Part shown: one piece after another, positions 1 to 7,340 of the stretch | How the letters are laid out: each line of letters opens with the position of its first letter | How positions within the stretch are numbered: the stretch's first letter is position 1 | Assembly: GCF_013408095.1 (NCBI RefSeq) | Contig: NZ_JACBZF010000002.1 | Coordinates: 744,001-808,000 of the forward strand | Length of the DNA: 64,000 bases | Reading direction: 5' to 3' | Source: Novosphingobium marinum | GTDB lineage: Bacteria; Pseudomonadota; Alphaproteobacteria; Sphingomonadales; Sphingomonadaceae | Notes under the pieces: model-generated | The model's input: the letters and a program-made list of their open reading frames with translations, nothing else | The model's database searches: none | Told to the model about the DNA's origin: nothing | Translations under genes and position numbers: made by a program

Positions 1-1
1 G

Positions 2-28
2 TACCTGCGGGAGATGCTGGGGAAGTGA
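2..28 (+). CDS. 3' end of a gene truncated by the window edge
   Basis: The first bases read in frame as YLREMLGK followed by a TGA stop. The next gene ends on the opposite strand 24 bases later, so this is plausibly the tail of a plus-strand gene that begins outside the window. Eight residues are too few to name a family. Confidence 0.35.
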   Translation, partial: YLREMLGK

Positions 29-52
29 CGCAACCCCTCGATTTCGCCGCGA

Positions 53-619
53 TCACTTTCTCGCCAGGACGTACGAGGAGCGGTCCTCGCCCCCGTCCGT
101 TGCCCTTGCCGGACCGGTCCAGCGGTGCGCCTTCGCGGATTGGGCGAGATACGCATCCATCTGCCTCAATCCTTCCTTCGATAGCTTCACGAAGCATCGG
201 CGCAGGTCGCGCTCGTCGGTTTCGCGGGCGACCAGTCCGCGCTTTTCCAGCAGCTGCAGCCAGCGCAGGCCCGTCGTCGGAGGGACATCGGCGCCGATGC
301 ACGCGCTCGTCACGCTGATCCTGCGCTTTTCCAGCGTGGCGATGTACAGGTCGAGAAGGATGTCCCAGGCCGGTTCGGCAAAGAGGTCTTCGGGAAAATG
401 CTCCTTGCGGAAACGTCGCGCGCCATACAGTTCCCTTGCCCGCGCCAGCAGGTAACGGTCGGTTGCCGGGCGGGATGGCGCGGAAACCGGTTCCGCCGGC
501 CCGATCTGCGCGATCAGGTCCTGCAGCTGGCCCGCAATTTCCGAGAGCTTTCGCCGGATGTCCGGTTCGCCGTGGTCCTTCGCGAAGGGAACGACCGAGT
601 TGCTAGCCCGCCCGGTCAT
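53..619 (-). CDS. winged-helix (MarR-like) transcriptional regulator
   Basis: The 188-residue product carries a winged helix-turn-helix in its second half (about residues 75-165). A stretch with 'WDILLDLYIA' is followed by 'TGLRWLQLLEKRGLV' and a wing with 'RDLRRCFVKLSKEGL', the usual order of helix 1, recognition helix and wing in MarR-type proteins. The N-terminal 70 residues look linker-like, with 'EIAGQLQDLIAQI' as a possible dimerisation helix. The start overlaps the end of the upstream membrane-protein gene by 17 bases, so the two are probably co-transcribed. The ligand or target is unknown. The family call is by pattern only. Confidence 0.75.
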   Translation of the reverse strand: MTGRASNSVVPFAKDHGEPDIRRKLSEIAGQLQDLIAQIGPAEPVSAPSRPATDRYLLARARELYGARRFRKEHFPEDLFAEPAWDILLDLYIATLEKRRISVTSACIGADVPPTTGLRWLQLLEKRGLVARETDERDLRRCFVKLSKEGLRQMDAYLAQSAKAHRWTGPARATDGGEDRSSYVLARK

Positions 620-1043
620 CGGCGCGCGATCCCATGCGCGTCCGGCGCCGGTGGCATGCGATCGCGCATCCCAGGACTGCGAACTGGAGGTATTGCGGCA
701 CCGCCATCATCGCCCAGTAGACGACGTTCTTCCCGTCCACCTGCATCAGCACCGGGATGTGCGCCAGCACCACGACGAGCTGCAGCGCGGCCATGCCGAT
801 GGGCCAGAGCCGGTTCGCCCACAACGCTATCCAGACAAGTGCGACCAGGACGGACGTATCCACCGCCGCCATGACCGGATCGACATAGAGGAAGTCGAAC
901 TGCCCGATGATCGCGCGGTTGAGGACGCCGAGAAACAGCGATGCCCCGAGGATGTTCGCAACCTGGCGTTCCGGCTTGCCGCCGAGGCGATGGGCCAGGA
1001 AAACCAGGGCGGCCAGGACGGCCACGGTTAGCAACAGACGCAT
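603..1043 (-). CDS. small integral membrane protein, unknown function
   Basis: The 146-residue protein has four strongly hydrophobic stretches: one at the N-terminus (LLLTVAVLAALVFLA), then ones around residues 30-45, 58-80 and 85-135. The C-terminus is short and basic (HRRRTRMGSR), compatible with the inside-positive rule. I do not recognise the family. Its 3' end overlaps the winged-helix regulator gene by 17 bases, which suggests one transcript and possibly regulation by that protein. Confidence 0.65.
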   Translation of the reverse strand: MRLLLTVAVLAALVFLAHRLGGKPERQVANILGASLFLGVLNRAIIGQFDFLYVDPVMAAVDTSVLVALVWIALWANRLWPIGMAALQLVVVLAHIPVLMQVDGKNVVYWAMMAVPQYLQFAVLGCAIACHRRRTRMGSRADDRAG

Positions 1044-1083
1044 GCCGTACGCGAAACATTCCCCGGGTCATCAGGTCAAGGTC

Positions 1084-1410
1084 TCAGGCGGCTTCGGCTT
1101 CGCTATCCACAAGCGCGGTGTTGAGGTCCGGGCAATCCTGCGCCAGGTCGCCGTGAACCTGCCGGTCGATGTCCGCCAGCTGCCCGTGCACGCGGCCGAG
1201 GTCGTTGCCCGCCGAAAGCAGGCTGGTCTGCACCTTGTGGAGGCGCAGCAGCGCTTCCTGCCCGAGGAAGGCGCTTTCGGCGACCGCGCGCCTGCCGGCC
1301 ACCATCGCCGCGAACAGGTTCGCCTGCTGCAGCAGTGCTTCGTCGAGCGCGGTTTCCGCCACGGAAAGCGCATTGCCGACACGTACGCGATTGATATTCT
1401 CGATCATCAT
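1084..1410 (-). CDS. small helical hypothetical protein
   Basis: The protein of about 108 residues is alanine- and leucine-rich and almost entirely helix-forming, with no signal peptide or membrane segment. The minus strand reads AGAGG just before two consecutive ATG codons (1410 and 1407); 1407 has the better spacing, so the true start may be one codon in. It lies between the membrane-protein gene and a LuxR-type regulator gene on the same strand. I do not recognise it. Confidence 0.55.
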   Translation of the reverse strand: MMIENINRVRVGNALSVAETALDEALLQQANLFAAMVAGRRAVAESAFLGQEALLRLHKVQTSLLSAGNDLGRVHGQLADIDRQVHGDLAQDCPDLNTALVDSEAEAA

Positions 1411-1468
1411 CAACCTCTCTCGCTCCAGGCGGGCCGGAATTGGCCCGGGGGGTCCGAGAGGCGGACGA

Positions 1469-2008
1469 TCAGGTCGCGAGCATTTGCGACACCGATTCGT
1501 AGATCGCCGCGGTGCCCGCTCCTGTCAGGACAAGCACGAATGCAATCGCGGCGATCAGACCGAGCCGGAAGAGCCACCCGTGCCCACCGCCCAGCCACTC
1601 GGGAACGATGCGATTAGGATCTTCTGGGCGGGGCGCGGAATCCTGTTCGATCGGATTTCGAACAATCAGGCCCTGCTCGAAGCTTGCATCGTCCTGTCCG
1701 GCACTGTCGGCAAAGGCGGAGCTGTGGGCGACGTCCGGCGATCCATATACGAAATCCCCGGATAGGACCGTTTCGGATTCGACGAGCTCGCGGTACGTCC
1801 TGGCCAGCTCCGCCCGGTTGCCCAGGCCGAACTTCGCCTTGGCAAGTTTCACGCGCTGATCGACCGTATGCGGCGAGATTCCGAGGATGCGCGATATCTG
1901 CTTGGAGGTCTTGTGCTCGATCAGCAGGTCCAGGACTTCCCGCTGCTTGGCGGTGAGGGCATCCAGTCCCGTACCCTCCGATATATGATCGACTGACATG
2001 GCGAGCAT
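1469..2008 (-). CDS. LuxR-type HTH regulator with C-terminal membrane anchor
   Basis: The 179-residue protein has a LuxR/GerE DNA-binding domain at the N-terminus (residues about 15-75; 'LTAKQREVLDLLIEHKTSKQ' leads into 'ISPHTVDQRVKLAKAKFG'). An acidic linker of about 65 residues follows, then one hydrophobic segment near the C-terminus (LFRLGLIAAIAFVLVLTGAG). The domain order is the reverse of most LuxR proteins, where the HTH is C-terminal. This implies a membrane-tethered regulator with its DNA-binding head in the cytoplasm. Two starts are possible, at 2008 and 1999. No cognate sensor gene is visible nearby. Confidence 0.75.
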   Translation of the reverse strand: MLAMSVDHISEGTGLDALTAKQREVLDLLIEHKTSKQISRILGISPHTVDQRVKLAKAKFGLGNRAELARTYRELVESETVLSGDFVYGSPDVAHSSAFADSAGQDDASFEQGLIVRNPIEQDSAPRPEDPNRIVPEWLGGGHGWLFRLGLIAAIAFVLVLTGAGTAAIYESVSQMLAT

Positions 2009-2410
2009 CCGTTTCGAGCGTTGATGTAGCTAACATGAACCTCCGAATCGGTGTGATCAATTAGGTAAAAGCCCATAGTCTCAATATGATGCATTGCTGC
2101 AACGCAGTGTAATCGGGCACGGGAGGAGAGCGCGGTTAGCTAAATGGGCTGTCGGAGGTGTCCGTGTCGGGGGACATGCGCGGGCTCCCCGGAAATGCTC
2201 ACCCGGCTCGGCGAATGGGGCGCATCATTCGTGGCGATCAAACACTAACCTCGACGTCATCGAGAGAGCTTTGACCGGATCGTCAGCTTCAGCCCCGGCG
2301 TCCGCGACGGCGAGATCGTTGCGCGAGGGACGCCGGAAGAGCTAGCACCTTCCGAGACGATTTTTGACGGCGGTAATCTGCGGCGGGATGTTGGTGGAGG
2401 TCGAAAGCTT
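2009..2410. other. intergenic stretch with decayed gene remnant
   Basis: This 402-base stretch separates the LuxR-type regulator from the AT-rich foreign ORF. The first 100 bases are relatively AT-rich and may hold divergent promoters. From about 2207 the sequence becomes GC-rich and carries the UvrA-like remnant listed separately. No intact gene is seen. An open frame at 2094-2345 is crossed by this remnant and shows no family resemblance of its own. Confidence 0.6.
2207..2350 (+). pseudogene. decayed fragment resembling the C-terminus of UvrA
   Basis: Allowing two frameshifts, the bases read 'SFVAIKHNLDVIERA', then 'DRIVSFSPGVRDGEIVARG', then 'TPEELA'. Intact UvrA ends with a very similar run: a hydrophobic strand, (I/E)HNLDVI, an aspartate-containing strand, a glycine-rich PGGGDGGG-like turn, and GEIVxxGTPEELA. 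One extra T lies in the CAC-T-AAC context near 2255 and a second frame change lies near 2270. Only the last 45-50 residues are represented, and the remnant ends shortly before the AT-rich ORF. ABC transporters also have GxIVxxGTPEE, but the HNLDVI and DRIV elements favour UvrA. Confidence 0.55.
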
Positions 2411-3970
2411 ATGAATGCGATAAGGTCGGAAGGAATTACTCTGACTGAACGGTATCTTTCCGGCTTGGGTCAACGTAGCTTTTTGTCCCTTTGGTCTCAC
2501 TCCAATTTATTTCGAGACAAATCCAAGGAATTGGCAGACCTCACCGTAGTTTGCGGAAATCACGTTATTATCTTCAGTGATAAGTTAATAAAATTCAATG
2601 AATCTATCGATATAAATACCGCTTGGCTTAGGTGGTATAATAAGGCTGTTCTAGCTTCTGCTAAGCAGCTAAAAAGAGCGAAAGGGTGGATAATGCGCCA
2701 CCCAGACCGGATATTCTTCGACAATAAGTGCGCAAATGCGGCATGCTTGTTTGATAATATCGATCAAGATCTTGAAATTCACCTGGTTGCCGTAGCGAAT
2801 GGCGCTGCAAGTCCGTGCATAAGGCACTTTGAAGGCGGGAGCGGTTCCTTGATCGTGCGCCCTTCAGAAAATGTGAAAAAACCAGAGCTCTTTTCCATCG
2901 GTAATCCCGGAGGAGAAAGCGAGTTCATCCATGTCTTTAATGAGGCAAACCTAAACATTGTTCTTCAGGAACTAGATACTTTAGGAGATTTACTTTCTTA
3001 TCTGAGGGCGAGAGAAAAAGTATTCTCAAACGATAGCCTTCTATACGCGGCCAGTGAAGAAGATTTGTTGGCATTTTTTCTTACAGATATAAATGAAAAG
3101 GGCGATCATGACTTTGTAGTAACAAGTCGCCAATCCTTGAGGGGAGATAAAAAATTTCTTATCGATGAAGGATTATACAATTCTTATATAACACGTCCAG
3201 AATATAAAAGGAAAAAGAAAGCAGACAAAAAGTCGTATCTTTGGGATAGGATGATAGAGAGGTTTTCGACAAACTTAAATAATGGAACCCTTGTTCCTAT
3301 TCCAGAAGAAATGTCTGAATTTGATGGCCGGCATGGTGGTGCTGAAATCGGTTTGAGGTACATGGCTCTACAGCCTCGCGTTGTTCGCAGAGCACATGTT
3401 TCGGCGATATTAGGCGCGTTTAAATCACTGAGTAAGGCTAAAGCCGATAGATTCTCCAGGGCTATGCTTCCGGATAGTGAATCGGGAGATGGGACGGGGT
3501 TTTTTATAATTCTATTAAATAGGAAGGGGGTGCTAAGTTCATGGACTGAAGAAGAGTACAGAAGATATAGAAGTCTTTTATGTTATGCCTACGCTCAAAA
3601 TCTGCTAATGCGCCGGAGAGACTTGTTGCGTGTCGTCGGCATTGCAACAGAGGGTGAGTTAGGATCGGGTAGATCAGAAGATCTAATATTTCAATCGCAA
3701 TTAGTTTGGGACGAAGATATTGAGCGAAAAACCTACGATTTAGCCAATAAATTCAATGTATTTTCAAACGTTTCAGAGCAAAAGTTTTCGGAAGATGAGT
3801 ATCCTAAAACTGAGTTAGGCTTGCGTGGAGGATATGCGCCGATCCCCTATAGATTCTTCGAACCACCTAGGCTGGATGATCGTCATTCGATTGTTGGTAA
3901 TCGGGCGCAGCGTAGGGCCCAAAAATCAAGAAATCGACAGACGTCCGCTCGCGGTAAAAGGCGGCGCTGA
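2411..3970 (+). CDS. AT-rich, horizontally acquired nuclease-like protein of unknown function
   Basis: The 519-residue product starts at an ATG preceded by GGAGG ten bases upstream. Residues 40-58 read 'ELADLTVVCGNHVIIFSDK'. This acid-spacer-acid-x-K arrangement (E40, D43, D57, K58) recalls the core of PD-(D/E)xK or NERD-like nuclease folds. It is followed by 'WLRWYNKAVLASAKQL' and 'IMRHPDRIFFDN'. The tail is very basic and ends with 'GNRAQRRAQKSRNRQ'. Base composition is far more AT-rich than every neighbour, with many AAA, TTT and ATA codons, so recent transfer is likely. It sits next to a decayed uvrA-like fragment. The nuclease idea is inference from the motif; a role in phage defence is possible but unshown. 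Confidence 0.75.
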   Translation: MNAIRSEGITLTERYLSGLGQRSFLSLWSHSNLFRDKSKELADLTVVCGNHVIIFSDKLIKFNESIDINTAWLRWYNKAVLASAKQLKRAKGWIMRHPDRIFFDNKCANAACLFDNIDQDLEIHLVAVANGAASPCIRHFEGGSGSLIVRPSENVKKPELFSIGNPGGESEFIHVFNEANLNIVLQELDTLGDLLSYLRAREKVFSNDSLLYAASEEDLLAFFLTDINEKGDHDFVVTSRQSLRGDKKFLIDEGLYNSYITRPEYKRKKKADKKSYLWDRMIERFSTNLNNGTLVPIPEEMSEFDGRHGGAEIGLRYMALQPRVVRRAHVSAILGAFKSLSKAKADRFSRAMLPDSESGDGTGFFIILLNRKGVLSSWTEEEYRRYRSLLCYAYAQNLLMRRRDLLRVVGIATEGELGSGRSEDLIFQSQLVWDEDIERKTYDLANKFNVFSNVSEQKFSEDEYPKTELGLRGGYAPIPYRFFEPPRLDDRHSIVGNRAQRRAQKSRNRQTSARGKRRR

Positions 3971-4059
3971 CTGGCGCTTTTGTGGGGCAATTGGTCGCAT
4001 TCTTCGCAAGTGTCCAAATGAAAAGAAGCATGATGGTGTTATGCAATCGGATACACACA

Positions 4060-4623
4060 ATGGTACAGATCATCGACCGGACGGCGGAGACCGCGCAGAT
4101 CTTCCAGACGCGCAACGGGCGCAATATCTTCTCTCACGGGCGCAACGATGCACGGCGGCCCACGGGCAATCTCCAAGGGGTGATCCTCCACCAGACCGCC
4201 TTCGTCTCGCACGACATGGCGCGGATGAACTACATCATCGCCAACTACATCGTCATGCAGGACGGGCGCATCCTGAAGGTGCGCGATCCCTCGATGATGC
4301 TCAATTCGATCGGCACCAACCGCCGCTCCATCGATATCGAGTTCGTCGGGCGCTATCCCGACGCGCGGACCGCGCATCGCGCGCACGGGGCGGGCGGGCC
4401 GCCGCCGGCGCAGGTGATGCAGGGCCGCGCGCTGGTCAAGCACCTCAAGGAAACCTACGGCCTCACCCACGTCTATGCCCACGTGCAGTTCACCGTGAAG
4501 AACTGCCCCGGCCCGCACCTGTGGTACAACGTCGGGCGCTGGGCGATGGACGATCTGGGCATGGCCACCGCCTCCACCCCGCTGCCGCGCGGCTGGGACA
4601 GGGAGGAGCTGGCGGTCGCCTGA
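4060..4623 (+). CDS. N-acetylmuramoyl-L-alanine amidase (amidase_2/PGRP fold)
   Basis: The protein of about 187 residues has the type-2 amidase layout. 'GVILHQTAF' supplies the first zinc histidine, 'NYIVMQDGRILKV' and 'SIDIEFVG' form the central strands, and 'YAHVQFTVKNCPGPHLW' supplies the second histidine and the cysteine ligand. Such enzymes cut the amide bond between muramic acid and the peptide stem. No signal peptide is visible. The composition changes from AT-rich to GC-rich close to the chosen ATG, and earlier in-frame ATGs (3982, 4018, 4030) lie in the AT-rich DNA. The original 5' end may therefore have been replaced at the island boundary. Confidence 0.7.
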   Translation: MVQIIDRTAETAQIFQTRNGRNIFSHGRNDARRPTGNLQGVILHQTAFVSHDMARMNYIIANYIVMQDGRILKVRDPSMMLNSIGTNRRSIDIEFVGRYPDARTAHRAHGAGGPPPAQVMQGRALVKHLKETYGLTHVYAHVQFTVKNCPGPHLWYNVGRWAMDDLGMATASTPLPRGWDREELAVA

Positions 4624-5096
4624 CGCGTCGCAGCCGGGCCTTCACGTCCTCCGGCGGAGCATGCCGGGGACTGCCGCCAGCGGTGTCACCGCCGCGCCGG
4701 AGCCTTGCGCGGGCGTTGGGCGCGCGTACGGCACGCTTCGGCTCTGATCGCACAACCGATTGAAATTGCGTGACGTTTCTTCACAGGACGGCGGCTCGCA
4801 GGCGTTTCCCCTCTTCACCCTCGGCCGTCGTCACAACCTTCGGAACCCGGTTGCCGACGGCGAAAGCGCCGCGGCCCGCGTCGCCGGGTCCGGGCCAAGG
4901 GTCGGGGGCACTCTTGGGGGACGTCCGTGCCGAGCCCGTCGGCGCGGGCGGGGCGGGGGCTTCTACCGGGAAGCCTCCGCCGTACCCCTCCTTCCCCGCC
5001 TCGGGTCCCGTGTCAGGTCCGGAGCGGGCGCGGCCCTTCCGTCCGGCGGCGGCGCGGGTTATACTGCGCTCCGCCTCGAAGAGGAGGGGGCGCCCC
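4624..5096. other. 473-base gap without a recognisable gene
   Basis: This GC-rich stretch lies between the amidase and the first CHRD gene. Open frames cross it in several registers but none resembles a protein family, and most are extensions of the CHRD frame upstream of its ribosome binding site. It presumably holds the promoter of the CHRD cluster. No clear -35/-10 pair or strong hairpin stands out. Confidence 0.5.
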
Positions 5097-5552
5097 ATGG
5101 CCTTGCCTTCCCGATCAAGCCTGGCTTGTTACGTGCTTTGCGCTCTGCTCGTGCCGGGCGCCGCGCCCGCGCTGGCCGACAAGCGCCTGCCGATGGCCAG
5201 GGAAATCCACGCCGATCTCGTCGGCGAAACCCAGGTGCCGTTCCCCGGCGACGTCGACTGCACCGGCCGTTTCACCGGCATGGTCAACCGCGAAACCCGC
5301 CAGCTGTGCTACGAGATAAAGGTCGCGGACATCTCCGAGGCGACGAAGGCGGTGCTGTTCGTCGGCGATCCGGGAGAGCAGGGCACCCCGCTCCTCGAAC
5401 TGCAGCCGCCCGCCACGGGGTTCTCCAGCGGCTGCGTCGCCATCGCGGACGACTTGTCAGAGCACCTGATCATGTTTCCCGAATTCTACTTCGTCAACGT
5501 CATGACCGCCGGCTATCCGGGCGGCGCGATTCGCGGGCAGCTCGCCGAATAG
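5097..5552 (+). CDS. secreted CHRD-domain protein, copy 1
   Basis: This 151-residue protein starts with a cleavable signal peptide ending near 'GAAPALA', followed by a CHRD domain (pfam07452, first described in chordin). Diagnostic pieces are 'TGRFTGMVNRETRQLCYEI' and the closing 'YFVNVMTAGYPGGAIRGQL'. The start is set by GAGGAGG at about 5080-5087, ten bases before ATG 5097. It is the first of three tandem paralogues. The bacterial role of CHRD domains is unknown; secretion to the periplasm or outside is inferred from the leader. Confidence 0.8.
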   Translation: MALPSRSSLACYVLCALLVPGAAPALADKRLPMAREIHADLVGETQVPFPGDVDCTGRFTGMVNRETRQLCYEIKVADISEATKAVLFVGDPGEQGTPLLELQPPATGFSSGCVAIADDLSEHLIMFPEFYFVNVMTAGYPGGAIRGQLAE

Positions 5553-5652
5553 CCCCGAAAAACAGGCTTTTGTTGCAACGGGCGGCGCGGTATCCTGCGC
5601 CCGCCTGCCGGATGCGGTGCCGTGCCGCCCGGCCTACGGGAGAGCCAAAGCC

Positions 5653-6081
5653 ATGACCAGAACCGCAACCTGCCTGCTCGCCACCGCCGCCGCCGCCGCG
5701 ATCGCGCTGCCGGCCCACGCCTCGGCCGCGACCCTCGTCGCCAGCCTCGCGGGCGCGAACGAAACCCACGAAGGCGACGCCTCGGGCACCGGCGTCTTCA
5801 CCGCCGACGCCGATGTCGACTCGGGTGACCTTTGCTACACTCTCGCCGCGGAGATCGAAGGTGAACCCATGGCAGCCCACATCCACAAGGGCGCTGCCGG
5901 TACCGACGGTGCTCCCGTCGTCACCCTCGAAATCACCGGTCCCGAAGACGATATCTGCATGGCGGTGGAACCCGACGTGCTTAAGCCCATCCTCGCATCC
6001 CCTGCGGACTACTACGTCAACGTCCACAGCGCAGCCTATCCGAAGGGCGCAGTGCGCGGGCAGCTCGAAAAAGGTGGATGA
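5653..6081 (+). CDS. secreted CHRD-domain protein, copy 2
   Basis: The 142-residue protein has an alanine-rich signal peptide ending near 'PAHASAA'. The CHRD domain reads 'GTGVFTADADVDSGDLCYTL', then 'MAAHIHKGAAGTDG', then 'YYVNVHSAAYPKGAVRGQL'. The histidine-rich 'AAHIHKG' element, typical of the family, is kept only in this copy. GGGAGA lies upstream of ATG 5653. It follows copy 1 by 100 bases on the same strand, so the cluster arose by tandem duplication followed by strong divergence. Confidence 0.85.
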   Translation: MTRTATCLLATAAAAAIALPAHASAATLVASLAGANETHEGDASGTGVFTADADVDSGDLCYTLAAEIEGEPMAAHIHKGAAGTDGAPVVTLEITGPEDDICMAVEPDVLKPILASPADYYVNVHSAAYPKGAVRGQLEKGG

Positions 6082-6191
6082 CGAGCGATTTCAGCACCCT
6101 AGAGGGTTACGCCCTGCCCTCAAAAAGTATATGACCCTGAGGTGAACGGGCACGTTAGCGGGAAAGCAGTCCGTTCCGAAAGGTTACGGAC

Positions 6192-6626
6192 ATGAAAATT
6201 CCGTGGAAGGTGCTGGCGCTAGGGGTTCTGACGGGTTCCATTGCGTCTCAGGGTTCGGCGACGACGAGTTCGACGGCGCGGATCGGCGCGCTGCTCGCCG
6301 GTGTGTACGAACCGAGGGGCGGAGACAGCGATGGCGGCGGATCGCTGCTCATGGAAGTCGATGCCGAAACGGGGCGAATTTGCTACACGCTCACCGCCCG
6401 TCGGATCGCACTGACCAACTCGGCGAGCCTGCACCAAGGCGAACAGTGGAAGCGGGGACCGGCGGTTCTGGCACTGGATGTGACCGGGCCGGACGGGGAC
6501 GTGTGCACCGCCGCCGACCCTGACCTGGTTCGGCGCATGATCGCGCAGCCAGAGTCCTATTACGTGAACATTTCCAACTGGCAGTTTCCCGACGGAGCCC
6601 TTCGCGGACAGCTCGAAGCCAAGTAG
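6192..6626 (+). CDS. secreted CHRD-domain protein, copy 3
   Basis: The 144-residue product has a signal peptide (MKIPWKVLALGVLTGSIASQ) and a CHRD domain with 'AETGRICYTLTARR', 'SASLHQGEQWKRG' and 'YYVNISNWQFPDGALRGQLE'. The usual AHIH element is degenerate (SASLHQG). A GAAAGG-like ribosome site precedes the ATG. The 110-base spacer before it may contain its own promoter. It faces the rlpA gene, which ends 28 bases away on the other strand. Confidence 0.85.
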   Translation: MKIPWKVLALGVLTGSIASQGSATTSSTARIGALLAGVYEPRGGDSDGGGSLLMEVDAETGRICYTLTARRIALTNSASLHQGEQWKRGPAVLALDVTGPDGDVCTAADPDLVRRMIAQPESYYVNISNWQFPDGALRGQLEAK

Positions 6627-6654
6627 GTGGAGCGTATTGCCCGAACGATCCCGG

Positions 6655-7242
6655 TCAACTGGTCAGGAGCGAGAGGCGCACCGCGCCGTGACCGCGCTTC
6701 AAAAGCCCGATCTGCTTGGCCGCTGCTTCCGAAAGGTCGATGACGCGAGCGCGATGGAACGGTCCGCGGTCGTTGATCCTGACAACAACCGATTTCCCGT
6801 TGCGACGGTTGGTTACGCGCACCTGGCTTCCGAAAGGCAGGGTCCTGTGAGCAGCGGTCAGGCCGGTATGCCGGAACGTCTCGCCGCTGGCGGTACGCTT
6901 GCCGGAGAAGCGGCGCCCGTAATAGCTGGCGTTGCCTCCCGCGATCTCCATTTCCGACACCACCCCGGGAGAAGGCTCCGCTTCGTCGGCGTCGTTCCTC
7001 GCCTCGGCAAGTGCGGGTGCATCTGCCGGGGCCTCGGTCTCGACGCCTTGGACGCTGGCGACGCCGGTACCGAGCGGCACGCGCTCGGGCGACGAAGACT
7101 CGTCCGCATACCCAACGGCCAGAGCCGCAGACGCGGGTAGCAGCAGCGCCACCGCACCGACCAGATATTGGCGCTGGCGCTTCAGATTTACGAAAGCTTT
7201 CAACCGCTTGCGCCGCGAAGGGAGGTGTGTCTGTTCATTCAT
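6655..7242 (-). CDS. rlpA: RlpA-like septal/endolytic peptidoglycan lytic transglycosylase
   Basis: The 195-residue protein has a membrane leader at about residues 27-45, an acidic linker, and a C-terminal double-psi beta-barrel. The barrel reads '[19 protein letters not shown]', '[18 protein letters not shown]', '[20 protein letters not shown]' and 'AAAKQIGL'. In the family the conserved glutamate/aspartate of the barrel acts on glycan strands lacking stem peptides. There is no SPOR domain and no lipobox cysteine. The start at 7242 is preferred because AAGG lies upstream; the ATG at 7263 has no ribosome site. Confidence 0.85.
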   Translation of the reverse strand: MNEQTHLPSRRKRLKAFVNLKRQRQYLVGAVALLLPASAALAVGYADESSSPERVPLGTGVASVQGVETEAPADAPALAEARNDADEAEPSPGVVSEMEIAGGNASYYGRRFSGKRTASGETFRHTGLTAAHRTLPFGSQVRVTNRRNGKSVVVRINDRGPFHRARVIDLSEAAAKQIGLLKRGHGAVRLSLLTS

Positions 7243-7340
7243 ATCGCCTTCAGGTTCTACCATGAATGTGCGGAAATGAACACAGTCGTCCGCTCGACCG
7301 AGCGCGTATCGCGAACGCCTCGGCTGTCGGCTGTGGAACG

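Noticed and set aside
2207..2350. Reading the remnant as an ABC transporter ATPase tail
   Set aside because: GEIVARGTPEEL also occurs in ABC transporters, but the preceding IKHNLDVI and DRIV-PG elements fit the end of UvrA better.
4760..5656. Long plus-strand open frame across the gap before and through the first CHRD gene
   Set aside because: The frame is off-register from the CHRD coding sequence, lacks a ribosome site and shows only Arg/Gly/Ala-rich sequence.
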